From assembly GCF_000621125.1 (NCBI RefSeq), contig NZ_KK211214.1, positions 747,300 through 811,299 of the forward strand: 64,000 bases of DNA, written 5' to 3'. The notes below the pieces were generated by a model. It saw nothing but the letters and a program-made list of their open reading frames with translations, ran no database searches and was not told where the DNA came from. The stretch comes from Maribacter antarcticus DSM 21422 (GTDB lineage: Bacteria > Bacteroidota > Bacteroidia > Flavobacteriales > Flavobacteriaceae). Position numbers and translations under genes: made by a program. The first letter of the stretch is position 1; each line of letters starts with the position of its first letter. Below, piece by piece: positions 45,701-52,760 of the stretch.

Positions 45701-46088
45701 TAATACAGATATAGATTTAAAGGATATTAAAGAAGTTCTGATAGCAGATAATGTCTTATTACAAAGAGAAAATGGATACACCTATAATAAGGTAAATCAG
45801 TTAGAAACGAAGGCTTTAGAAACGTATACAACCTTTTTAGATTTCTTTTTTAGCATGAATTCTAAAATTCCTTTCAGAGACACATTCGGAATTGAAAAGG
45901 ATGTAATGGAGTTTTCTAAAACGTTTTTATATGAAAAGGCAGAAGATGGTTTGAAAATGGGTATTCAAAACAAAATATTAGAACTAAAGGGACAAAATGA
46001 TGAAGAAATAGGGGAAACGCTGTTTTTTTATCCTCTTGTCGGTAGTTTGGGGCCCCTAGCATTCGAATTGGTAAAAAGAGAAAAATAA
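42735..46088 (+). CDS. Large actin/Hsp70-like ATPase with unknown N-terminal half
   Basis: A 1117-residue protein. Residues 1 to about 560 contain no domain I recognise, with the striking start FRFHEGNDLYDWQSSNP and ITSIPSPFARIDLV. From about residue 570 it has the three ATP-binding motifs of the actin/Hsp70 superfamily in order: AIDFGTTNTHIEYS (phosphate 1, about 572-585), SIDIGGGTSDIAVY (phosphate 2, 783-796) and HTFIFSGTASKLLAVV (adenosine, about 923-938). There is no signal peptide. The pairing of an actin-like and a tubulin-like protein in neighbouring genes is rare. Resemblance to SrfB-type large ATPases is possible. Confidence 0.85.
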   Translation: MAKVFRFHEGNDLYDWQSSNPLNDKAIAAIKDPNGEHSSREITSIPSPFARIDLVRTAFNVVAKLELEGQTIHHKMVSDALDIGQILFNYEKFKNKIEIISWNPRNDLDALLNNGNQSHKLLGESLRLYFEQDAAAYNFDYNSKLYLINFKDGQHPINIIGGTSPASLFFTSANSFNLDFGDGSDTFLDGEYFPLHKRDPEYVKYLFALRSSIAEFSTKFKEVEDYLMSIFSLLSLELRTSINNSSPGFFKSLSDLNIDGGGEIVEILNTPLKKGRDKRDKIKESNFVIQPENDLNQELLPLVLPNDIVSGQLMYVTDYWKNTDKAPNFNSNAVENRTLPFDGNKFPYLTISDFLEPVIIRTEYPIDDFYFNKGNYTGDKSFLLPLKPLFFNYFSTSYLDKLINGERVFELKYLPSGSVEAILRIPIQNSNHITFKRIYYNPVNQSHKPEFSEVDNKGAVIENRINLAITPFYKFPESIKPEYNIAYYDADRIPLLEGNVFDFEYYNSKNELISAINQVQRRFKKEENINMIANVVSENFNYIRLKHSFANGVIIPNFIDKVSNGTAQFSFAIDFGTTNTHIEYSIDNDIPKPFEIVKNEPHHCGRLIEDSKLDEAYLRLSKDDVLPEEIAAGTEFEMPQRTAISYHRQIDFNRPVFSMGNINIPFKYERYSFALNTEVKTNLKWNTEDNSAVILEGFFEQLIKMIRNTVFVNNGAVEKTKIIWSYPASMSGFQLSLLEEKWTSSIFKYFGKQVSIQKVCESLTPFYYYTGVLGVPSFKPVVSIDIGGGTSDIAVYQNDSPILFSSYKFAGDAIFGDNYKRNININGFVKKYFDKIQSILSSNKETNLSTILGGIKSRNNSNDIINAFFSLENNKQLVDKNILISFLDRLKGDAELKIIFLLFYTSQIYHVAQLLKSKNIAIPHTFIFSGTASKLLAVVDSSSNHKSLQKIISLVLNQVFDSNETYAIKLELPDNPKELASKGSLCFKSNTDIDLKDIKEVLIADNVLLQRENGYTYNKVNQLETKALETYTTFLDFFFSMNSKIPFRDTFGIEKDVMEFSKTFLYEKAEDGLKMGIQNKILELKGQNDEEIGETLFFYPLVGSLGPLAFELVKREK

Positions 46089-46090
46089 TT

Positions 46091-47302
46091 ATGAAAGCAC
46101 TATACACACTTGTTTTTATTGCTTGCTTAATAGCTACTAGCCTTTTTGCACAGGATAAGAGTGTTAATAATAGAATAGAGATTTCACAAGAAGAGTGGAA
46201 TGATATAGTTGATTATGTGAATGCAGAAGTTACTAGGTTCTCCATGGTAAAATATAAAAATGGTGGCACACCCATTAAATCGGAAGAACAAATTGATTTG
46301 GATAAGTTCAATAAAACGTTGGAAAGTAATTCAAAAGAAGAGCCAACACCTTTTATAGAGGTCAAAAATAATGTTGAACTAAACTGGAATAAAACTTTTA
46401 AAAACATTAGCACACCAATAGAAACTTTTAAAAGGTTATGCCCTAAAATATTTGATTCGTTATTTTTCAAGATTGAACATTTGGAATCTTTTGAAAGTTT
46501 GAAATTAAATGAATCTTCAGAATATGATGATTTAAAGAATGAATTTCTTCCAACTCAGCAACCTGAAAAAATAGAACGAAATGTAGATAGGCAGGAATCC
46601 GAACAGGCTGTTGTTGTAAGGGAATCTAATATACATAGAGGTAAAAAAAGGACATTATTTAATTATTGGATGATTCCAATATTACTATTTCTAGTATCAA
46701 CAATTATTTTATTTATTAAGTGGAAAAAAGAAAGTAAAAAACATAATGACTTAAAGATTCTTAAGGATAAAGGTTGTGCAAAACGAGATAATAGTGTTAA
46801 CACCTTGAATAACAATATTATTCATTTAAATAATGAAATTACCAGATTGAACTATGAATTGGAACAAGCAAAAAAAGTGAAATCACCTAATCAATTAAAC
46901 GAGGGAAAAAGAATTTTTGAAGCAGAAAAAAAGTCGCCAGCGATAAAGGTAGTACCGGAACCAGTTGTTAAACTACCTAGAGTATTTTATTCAGGTAAAC
47001 CGACTGCCGCTGGTAAATTTTCTCCGATTTCTTCTTCTCCTATATCTGGGGAAACTATTTATAAGTTATACGAACATGAAGATGGTCTTACTGCGGATTT
47101 TGAAATAGCGCTTGTTGATCAATTCATTACCAGAGAAGTTACTAATTCGCCCGATGAATATTTATATAGAGTATGTAGCCAAGAGAATTCAAATAAAGAC
47201 TTTAGCAGAGAAATAATTACTACTAAAAAAGGACTTGCCGTACTCATTGATGGTAATTGGGTTGTAAAGGAAGCTAATAAAGCAACAATAAAATTTCAAT
47301 AA
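46091..47302 (+). CDS. Signal-peptide/TM/coiled-coil protein of unknown family
   Basis: A 403-residue protein. A signal peptide (MKALYTLVFIACLIATSLFA) precedes an extracytoplasmic part of about 170 residues, a membrane helix at about 192-211, a coiled coil at about 220-265 and a globular C-terminal domain (from VFYSGKPTAAGKFSP) that would be cytoplasmic. A protein that spans the inner membrane with domains on both sides could connect the cytoplasmic NTPases with periplasmic components. It follows the ATPase gene by two bases; the next gene starts at TAATG. Confidence 0.75.
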   Translation: MKALYTLVFIACLIATSLFAQDKSVNNRIEISQEEWNDIVDYVNAEVTRFSMVKYKNGGTPIKSEEQIDLDKFNKTLESNSKEEPTPFIEVKNNVELNWNKTFKNISTPIETFKRLCPKIFDSLFFKIEHLESFESLKLNESSEYDDLKNEFLPTQQPEKIERNVDRQESEQAVVVRESNIHRGKKRTLFNYWMIPILLFLVSTIILFIKWKKESKKHNDLKILKDKGCAKRDNSVNTLNNNIIHLNNEITRLNYELEQAKKVKSPNQLNEGKRIFEAEKKSPAIKVVPEPVVKLPRVFYSGKPTAAGKFSPISSSPISGETIYKLYEHEDGLTADFEIALVDQFITREVTNSPDEYLYRVCSQENSNKDFSREIITTKKGLAVLIDGNWVVKEANKATIKFQ

Positions 47303-47604
47303 TGGACGAGCAAATTTTAAATATTATAATAGGTGCTATAATAGTTATACAAATCGTTGTATTTGCTGTAAATATAGCTCGTATTTGGTTCTATAAACAA
47401 GCTATTGGAAATATAGATAATTATACTATTAAGCATTCCAATATTCCCGAAGAGTATATAGAACAAATAAGTGTAAGAGAAATATTATCAAATAATATTC
47501 CTGAAAGCCTAAAGTCTGCTGTACTTGATGATGAAAAATCCGAAGAGGTTGAGATTATTGATATGGCAAGCGATTCTGAAGACAAGGAGATAGACTTCCT
47601 CTAA
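47302..47604 (+). CDS. Small single-helix membrane protein
   Basis: A 100-residue protein with one N-terminal membrane helix (about residues 5-28) and a hydrophilic tail that becomes strongly acidic (DDEKSEEVEIIDMASDSEDK). No family recognised. Its start overlaps the preceding stop by one base. A 49-base gap then leads to the channel gene, the longest gap between the first ten genes of the operon apart from none others above 10. Confidence 0.7.
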   Translation: MDEQILNIIIGAIIVIQIVVFAVNIARIWFYKQAIGNIDNYTIKHSNIPEEYIEQISVREILSNNIPESLKSAVLDDEKSEEVEIIDMASDSEDKEIDFL

Positions 47605-47653
47605 GTTAATATTTAAAAGAAACTAAAAGCGGTAGATAAATTTAAGGTTAGAG

Positions 47654-49048
47654 ATGGAAAAGAGCATAGATATATCATTAATAGATTTTAAGGGGAAAAA
47701 AAATAAATCACAAAGTGAAATACTTAAATCAATAAATAATTATTTACTACGGAATAAGGGCGCTGTGAGCGACTTTATGTTGGTAAAGGATATTGTAGAT
47801 AGAAATATTGATAAAACAGATGATCAAATATCAAACAACATACCTACACCACTTTATTTGGGGTTGATGGGGACCATGATCGGAATAATAGGAGGGTTGT
47901 TTTTTATGCCTTCTTTAGGCATAAAAAATAAAGTTACTTTACAAAATATCAATGAAACCGCAGCTGCCAACCTCAATAATGCTTCACAAAGTGACAATCT
48001 AATTCTAGGTATTGACTCTTTGTTAGAAGGGGTTGAAATAGCCATGATTGCTAGTGTTATAGGCCTGTTTTTGACTATTATTAGTAATTTATATTTTTTA
48101 AGGGTTAGGAGATCTGTTGAGAATCAGAAAAACGATTTATTTACCTTTATTCAGAGCGAATTACTACCAATTCTTTCAAAGAACACGGCTTCTAGCCTTC
48201 ATACGTTACAAACTAATTTGCTAAAATTTAATAGTGATTTTACTACTAATATGCAGCAGTTTAGTGGGATTATTTCTGCTGTTAAAGATACTTTTGATAG
48301 TCAACTAGAAGTAGTTGAGGAATTAAAAAGGATAGATGTAGCAAATATTGCCAAGTATAATATTGACGTTATGCAGCAAATGAAATCCTCCTTTAAAAAT
48401 CTTAATAATCTTTCAGAATATTTATTAAAAACAAACAGTTTACTCAGGAACACAGAAGAATTAAATCTTACTATTAATAAACAGCTAAATAAGGTCGGCG
48501 ATATTTCTGAAATGGTTAAGAAATTCGATGGTCACGCATCCCATATTTCTGATAATTCCAAATACCTAGCTTCCCATTTTGAGAATTTTGATTCCAGAGA
48601 ACAGGCTATCAATAATCGCATGATTGACTATGATAACAATACGGGGAAAATGGTTGATGAGCTATCACTTTCATTTGAGAATAGAAAAAATGAGTTTAAT
48701 AAAAAAGACGTAGAGATAACATCTGACTTCAATAAGCTATTTGACAATTTAAAAACTAAAACAGAAAAGGTTTTTGATAACGAAAGTGGAAATATTAAAA
48801 CGATAATGTCAAATGTTGGCGAGGTAAAAACTAATGTAGATAATCTACAAGACGTATCTACAGAATTATCTGAGCTGAAAAAGGGCGTGTTATTTCATGA
48901 TGAAACCATAAAAGAACTTTTAGAAATTATTAGAACAAAATCTATTGTAGTTGAAAGGCCAAAGATGATCAATATTGGGGTGATTATTTTCCTCTGTTTT
49001 GGCATCTTAACATGTTCAGTTGCTATCTATAAATTATTAATTTACTAA
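47654..49048 (+). CDS. MotA/TolQ/ExbB-like (ZorA-like) channel protein with coiled-coil tail
   Basis: A 464-residue protein. Two membrane helices carry the channel-family segments TPLYLGLMGTMIGIIGGLFF (about 66-86) and VEIAMIASVIGLFLTIIS (about 127-148), as in MotA, ExbB and the Zorya protein ZorA. Residues 150-435 are helical and rich in coiled-coil and Asn/Lys/Glu. A third helix (MINIGVIIFLCFGILTCSVA) ends the protein, so the tail returns to the membrane, which differs from ordinary MotA. It would form an ion-driven motor with the next gene product, whose start overlaps this stop by one base. Confidence 0.82.
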   Translation: MEKSIDISLIDFKGKKNKSQSEILKSINNYLLRNKGAVSDFMLVKDIVDRNIDKTDDQISNNIPTPLYLGLMGTMIGIIGGLFFMPSLGIKNKVTLQNINETAAANLNNASQSDNLILGIDSLLEGVEIAMIASVIGLFLTIISNLYFLRVRRSVENQKNDLFTFIQSELLPILSKNTASSLHTLQTNLLKFNSDFTTNMQQFSGIISAVKDTFDSQLEVVEELKRIDVANIAKYNIDVMQQMKSSFKNLNNLSEYLLKTNSLLRNTEELNLTINKQLNKVGDISEMVKKFDGHASHISDNSKYLASHFENFDSREQAINNRMIDYDNNTGKMVDELSLSFENRKNEFNKKDVEITSDFNKLFDNLKTKTEKVFDNESGNIKTIMSNVGEVKTNVDNLQDVSTELSELKKGVLFHDETIKELLEIIRTKSIVVERPKMINIGVIIFLCFGILTCSVAIYKLLIY

Positions 49049-49692
49049 TGGCTGCTAAGAAAAAAAATAGTGATTTCTTCTGGGTAAGTTTCTCGGATTT
49101 AATGACCAGTCTTTTTTTTATAATGCTTGTCTTATTTGTTCTAACTGTTGTTTATCTCAGATTGGAACAGAACAAAATTATAGCTGAAAAAGAAGAATTA
49201 GAAAAAATTGTTCAACTAAAGGAGCAATTCAAAGTTCTACAATCAGACGAAGACTTTTACTATCTCGAAGATTGTAAAAAATATGTTGCAACTAGCTTAA
49301 TGGGCATTGAAATTTTTGAGCCTAATGAAACTGAAATCCTATGTAAGTATAAAAAAACTACTATTGATGTTGGTGAAAAAATTGAAGGTTTTCTAAATGA
49401 ACTACAAGAAAAATATCCAAATTTTTCTTACTTAATAATAATTGAAGGAAATATGGGTAATTCGTATGATATGAAATTTTCAGCTGACACGAAGTTTGGT
49501 TATACAAAAAGCTATGAAAGAGCACTCGCCGTCTATAATTTATGGATTGAAAATAACATCAATTTTAGAAAGACCAATGTAGAGGTTCTGATTTCAGGTA
49601 GTGGTTTTAATGGATTATGTAGAGAAGCTGATGAAGAGAAGAATAAGCGGTTTTCAATTCAGATTATTCCGAAGGTAAGTAGCAGGCTATGA
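49048..49692 (+). CDS. MotB/ZorB-like protein with OmpA-type C-terminus
   Basis: A 214-residue protein with one N-terminal membrane helix preceded by SFSDLMTSLFFIMLVLF; Asp17 is in the position of the proton-carrying Asp of MotB/ExbD/ZorB. A short coiled coil follows (about 45-70), then an OmpA-like peptidoglycan-binding domain whose C-terminal block EEKNKRFSIQIIP matches the NRRVEI consensus. It should anchor the motor to the cell wall. The next gene starts inside its stop (four-base overlap). Confidence 0.85.
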   Translation: MAAKKKNSDFFWVSFSDLMTSLFFIMLVLFVLTVVYLRLEQNKIIAEKEELEKIVQLKEQFKVLQSDEDFYYLEDCKKYVATSLMGIEIFEPNETEILCKYKKTTIDVGEKIEGFLNELQEKYPNFSYLIIIEGNMGNSYDMKFSADTKFGYTKSYERALAVYNLWIENNINFRKTNVEVLISGSGFNGLCREADEEKNKRFSIQIIPKVSSRL

Positions 49693-50216
49693 GGCTATGT
49701 AAAATAATCATATGGGTACTAATAATCGGGGTTGTAAGTTGTAAAAGACCTAATAGAGCTGATAAAACTGATTCTCCTTCAGGGCGAAAATCTAATGAAG
49801 TCAATATTTCGGCTAAACGCAAAAGCCTAACTGGTTCAGAAATTAGAATGGTTTATGAAAATGGAATTTATAAAATACCAATAAAGATTAATGGTGTTTC
49901 TATGGATTTTATTTTTGACACGGGCGCAAGTATCATTTCCATTTCGGAAACTGAAGCCATATTCTTAATTAAGCAGGGGAAGATTTTAGAAGATGATATT
50001 CTTGGAAGCATTTACTATCAGGATGCAACAGGAAAAATATCGGAAGGGACACAAATAAATTTAAGGTCGGTAAGTATCGGAGAGAATGAAGTTTATAATG
50101 TGAAAGCTTCTGTGGTGCACAACTTAGAGGCGCCACTATTATTAGGTCAATCGGCCTTATCTAGATTTGGAAAAGTTACTATTGACTATAATAAAAATGT
50201 TATCAGTTTTGAATAG
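49689..50216 (+). CDS. Retropepsin-like aspartic protease lipoprotein
   Basis: A 175-residue protein. The signal ends with the lipobox GVVSC (Cys18). A single clan AA aspartic protease domain follows: DFIFDTGASIISIS holds the catalytic DTG (Asp at about 77) and LLLGQSALSRFG the flap-side glycine motif. As with other single-domain members it should act as a dimer. Membrane anchoring in the periplasm or outer membrane is expected. It shares four bases with the MotB-like gene and 20 bases with the nuclease gene, so translation of the three is coupled. Confidence 0.85.
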   Translation: MRLCKIIIWVLIIGVVSCKRPNRADKTDSPSGRKSNEVNISAKRKSLTGSEIRMVYENGIYKIPIKINGVSMDFIFDTGASIISISETEAIFLIKQGKILEDDILGSIYYQDATGKISEGTQINLRSVSIGENEVYNVKASVVHNLEAPLLLGQSALSRFGKVTIDYNKNVISFE

Positions 50217-50775
50217 AAAATTCTATTATATTTTAGTGGTTATTCTTTCTTTGAGCTGTAAAAGAAATAGACCTGCCCAAGAAAGTGATAAAGTAATATT
50301 TGAAAAAGAACCGCCAAAAATCATTATAAAAAGTGAAGAAAAAGATACTGATGTAATATCCAAAAATAAAATTTTATCAGCTAGAGTTATAAGAATATTA
50401 GATGGAGATACAGTTGAAATTTTATACAACCAATTACCTATAAAATTACGATTAGAACATATTGATACACCAGAAAAAAGGGGTAAACAACCTTTTGGTA
50501 AAAGAGCTAAAATAGTGCTATCGGATTTATGTTTTAATCAAATGGTTAAGATTCATTCTGAGGGGGATTTTGATCGGAACGGCAGACTAATAGGTGTTAT
50601 ATTTAATAATAAAGGACTAAACCTTAATAAAGAAATGGTTCGATTAGGAATGGCCTGGCATTATAAAAAATATTCGAGCGATATAAGTTATGATGTTCTA
50701 GAAAATGAAGCTAGAAAAGCCAAAAAGGGCTTGTGGAGTGATCCTAACCCCATACCGCCTTGGGATTTTAGATAA
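50197..50775 (+). CDS. Thermonuclease (SNase) lipoprotein
   Basis: A protein of 192 residues starting at ATG 50197; a TTG ten codons upstream is less likely because it would weaken the signal. The signal MLSVLNRKFYYILVVILSLS ends in LSLSC. The SNase domain is complete: RILDGDTVEIL, the catalytic cluster in LRLEHIDTPE (Arg, Asp, Thr, Glu) and DRNGRLIGVI with the second catalytic Arg, followed by GMAWHYKKY. It degrades DNA or RNA with Ca2+. Being lipid anchored, it would meet nucleic acid outside the cytoplasm. It is the last tightly linked gene of the operon. Confidence 0.9.
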   Translation: MLSVLNRKFYYILVVILSLSCKRNRPAQESDKVIFEKEPPKIIIKSEEKDTDVISKNKILSARVIRILDGDTVEILYNQLPIKLRLEHIDTPEKRGKQPFGKRAKIVLSDLCFNQMVKIHSEGDFDRNGRLIGVIFNNKGLNLNKEMVRLGMAWHYKKYSSDISYDVLENEARKAKKGLWSDPNPIPPWDFR

Positions 50776-50828
50776 ATAGTCATATCCTTAATAGTATTGG
50801 TTTAATATCATTAAATAAAATTAACTTT

Positions 50829-51653
50829 ATGTTTACTAAAAGTCCCAAAGGAGCTATTTTTTTACTTCTAGTTTTTCTTCATTTGAGTATTTACTCCCAA
50901 GAACCCATCAGCCTAATTTCCTGGAATATTAGAGATTTTGGCAAGACCAAAAACAGCGAAGAGCTGAATAGGATGGCAGACATAATCCGAGACGCAGATA
51001 TTGTAGCTATACAAGAAGTAGTGGCGGGTTATGGCGGTGCGCAGGCAGTTGCGAAACTTGCGGATAACCTGAATAGGAAAGGCGCCAAATGGGACTATGT
51101 AATCAGTGACCCTACCAATAGTACCAAGTATGTAACGGAGCGGTATGCGTTTATCTGGAAAACCAAAAACATAAAAATTAGAAATAGGGGTGCCCTTATC
51201 GCAGATTTGGACTCTCTTGTAGACCGAGAACCCTTCTTTCTTGATTTTTACATAAAGGGTAAGAAGCTAACCGTAATGAATTTTCATTCCAGGCCGCATA
51301 ATAAAAATCCAGAAAGTGAAATACTGGCGATTACTGAATACCTAAGAAGAAGCCCATCTCAGCATCCTATTATTTTGGCGGGAGATTTTAATATTGACGA
51401 AAAAGAAGCTGTTTTTGAAGGAATAAAGGCTTTGGGGTATAAGACTGCCATTTCTAACCAGAAAACAACACTGAAGCGTTTGTGTAACAAAAATGGGTAC
51501 CTAAATTATGCTATTGATAATATTTTCTATTCTAATAGCATCACAAAATTAAGTGGTGTAGCCATTGATTTTGTAAGGGTCTGTGCTGCCCTTGAGACTG
51601 CCAGAACCTTATCCGATCACCTTCCTGTATTTTTTAAATTTAGTCTCCCGTAA
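50829..51653 (+). CDS. Secreted endonuclease/exonuclease/phosphatase (EEP) protein
   Basis: A 274-residue DNase I-like enzyme. A signal peptide (MFTKSPKGAIFLLLVFLHLS, cleavage after YSQ region) is followed by the EEP motifs ISWNIRDFG (Asn), AIQEV (Glu), NFHSRPHN, LAGDFNID (Asp, Asn) and SDHLPVFF (Asp, His). It probably cleaves DNA. It follows the SNase gene by 53 bases, but its codon use looks less A+T-rich than the operon, so it may be a resident gene and not a true component. A TAACTTTA just before the ATG is a near match to a -7 box. Confidence 0.85.
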   Translation: MFTKSPKGAIFLLLVFLHLSIYSQEPISLISWNIRDFGKTKNSEELNRMADIIRDADIVAIQEVVAGYGGAQAVAKLADNLNRKGAKWDYVISDPTNSTKYVTERYAFIWKTKNIKIRNRGALIADLDSLVDREPFFLDFYIKGKKLTVMNFHSRPHNKNPESEILAITEYLRRSPSQHPIILAGDFNIDEKEAVFEGIKALGYKTAISNQKTTLKRLCNKNGYLNYAIDNIFYSNSITKLSGVAIDFVRVCAALETARTLSDHLPVFFKFSLP

Positions 51654-51704
51654 ATTAGCACATGCTACAGAATTTAGCATGTAGTATACCACCTGCATTG
51701 AGCA

Positions 51705-51806
51705 CTACATAAATAATATGTTTGCTAAAGACAGAATACCCACCATCAAACAGGTGCCAAGTAAGATGAGTAGCGCAAAACGTATAATTCGTTCCTTAGG
51801 ATTCAT
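51705..51806 (-). CDS. Possible 33-residue single-helix membrane microprotein
   Basis: The frame encodes MNPKERIIRFALLILLGTCL followed by MVGILSLANILFM. A basic N-terminus and one hydrophobic helix are the usual form of bacterial membrane microproteins. It lies in the 438-base spacer between the EEP gene and the response regulator, upstream of the shared terminator. No partner gene or promoter is clear, so it may not be translated. Confidence 0.35.
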   Translation of the reverse strand: MNPKERIIRFALLILLGTCLMVGILSLANILFM

Positions 51807-52037
51807 ATTTGAATATCAAAAGCTTTTTTCAAATGTTAGTATTCTTTCAACATAGTATGACTTCTTTAATTGCTTATTTCAAGTGACACTTTAACTAAAA
51901 TAAAGGCCAAACCTACCAAATCAGATATTTCCCCCGATCACCGTTCCAGTAGGCCGGCCTAAAAGCAATATGTTTGGATTTAGTATGTGAGATTTACGCT
52001 TGATTTTTTCATACGTTAAACCTAGGTCCTTAAAAGC

Positions 52038-52069
52038 AAAACCCCTTACGGGAATCCGTAAGGGGTTTT
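52038..52069. terminator. Strong bidirectional terminator
   Basis: AAAACCCCTTACGG and CCGTAAGGGGTTTT pair over 14 bases without mismatch around a GAAT loop. It serves the convergent EEP gene (or the operon) and the response regulator gene. Confidence 0.9.
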
Positions 52070-52091
52070 AAGTAGTTGAAATATATAGGAT

Positions 52092-52757
52092 TTAAATGAG
52101 TCCCAAATCTTTGACTATCGCTACCAAATGAATGGCATTATTAGCATTGAATTGAATACGTAGTTTGTTAAGCCGTTTCTCTATAGCACTTAAACTAGCG
52201 GGAGAAATATGTTGCTCTTTATATAAAGCACTAATTTCCTCCTGTGACAAGCCATTACTAAGCTTATCTAAAAGTGAAATATCATAATCGTCAATTTCCA
52301 AATCGTTATAAGAACTTAAGGCATTTGATACTTCAGGGGAAAGAAAGGTGTTATTTACGTAAGATGCATGAATAGCTTTGGTTAGATTTTTAAGTCCAGA
52401 CCGGGTCTTGCAGACATACGCCTGTATTTGATGTTTGTTAAAAAGGTTCCTTACTTTTTGTAATCGGTCTTCTACAGAATAGACGATTACTTTTAAATTG
52501 GGATACTCTGTTTTAATTTTTTCAACTAACGCTTCACCAGAAGGATATTTTTGCGACCGATGGTCGGCTTTAAAGGATAGATCAGAGATAATCAAATCGA
52601 AAGGTTCATTGTCCAATGCCGCTCTTTTGATTTTTAGGTAAGCATCATCGCAATATTGCACTTGTTGAATATCGGTTACACCTAATTCAGTCAATAGGGT
52701 ATGGACACCTTTATTGATGTCTTCCATATCCTCCGCTATTAAAACCTTCTTGAACAT
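52092..52757 (-). CDS. Response regulator, NarL/LuxR type
   Basis: A 221-residue regulator with an N-terminal receiver domain (VLIAEDMEDIN, phospho-acceptor Asp in LIISDLSF near residue 57, and the Lys of VCKTRSG) and a C-terminal helix-turn-helix of the LuxR type (LSNGLSQEEISALYKEQHIS). It is phosphorylated by the histidine kinase encoded three bases upstream and is probably a transcription factor. Target genes are unknown; the small lipoprotein gene in the same unit is one candidate. Confidence 0.9.
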   Translation of the reverse strand: MFKKVLIAEDMEDINKGVHTLLTELGVTDIQQVQYCDDAYLKIKRAALDNEPFDLIISDLSFKADHRSQKYPSGEALVEKIKTEYPNLKVIVYSVEDRLQKVRNLFNKHQIQAYVCKTRSGLKNLTKAIHASYVNNTFLSPEVSNALSSYNDLEIDDYDISLLDKLSNGLSQEEISALYKEQHISPASLSAIEKRLNKLRIQFNANNAIHLVAIVKDLGLI

Positions 52758-52760
52758 ACA

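Noticed and set aside
29473..52000. Direct repeat of the tRNA 3' end as an att site
   Set aside because: No second copy of CCAGGTGGGACCA was found by eye within the window.
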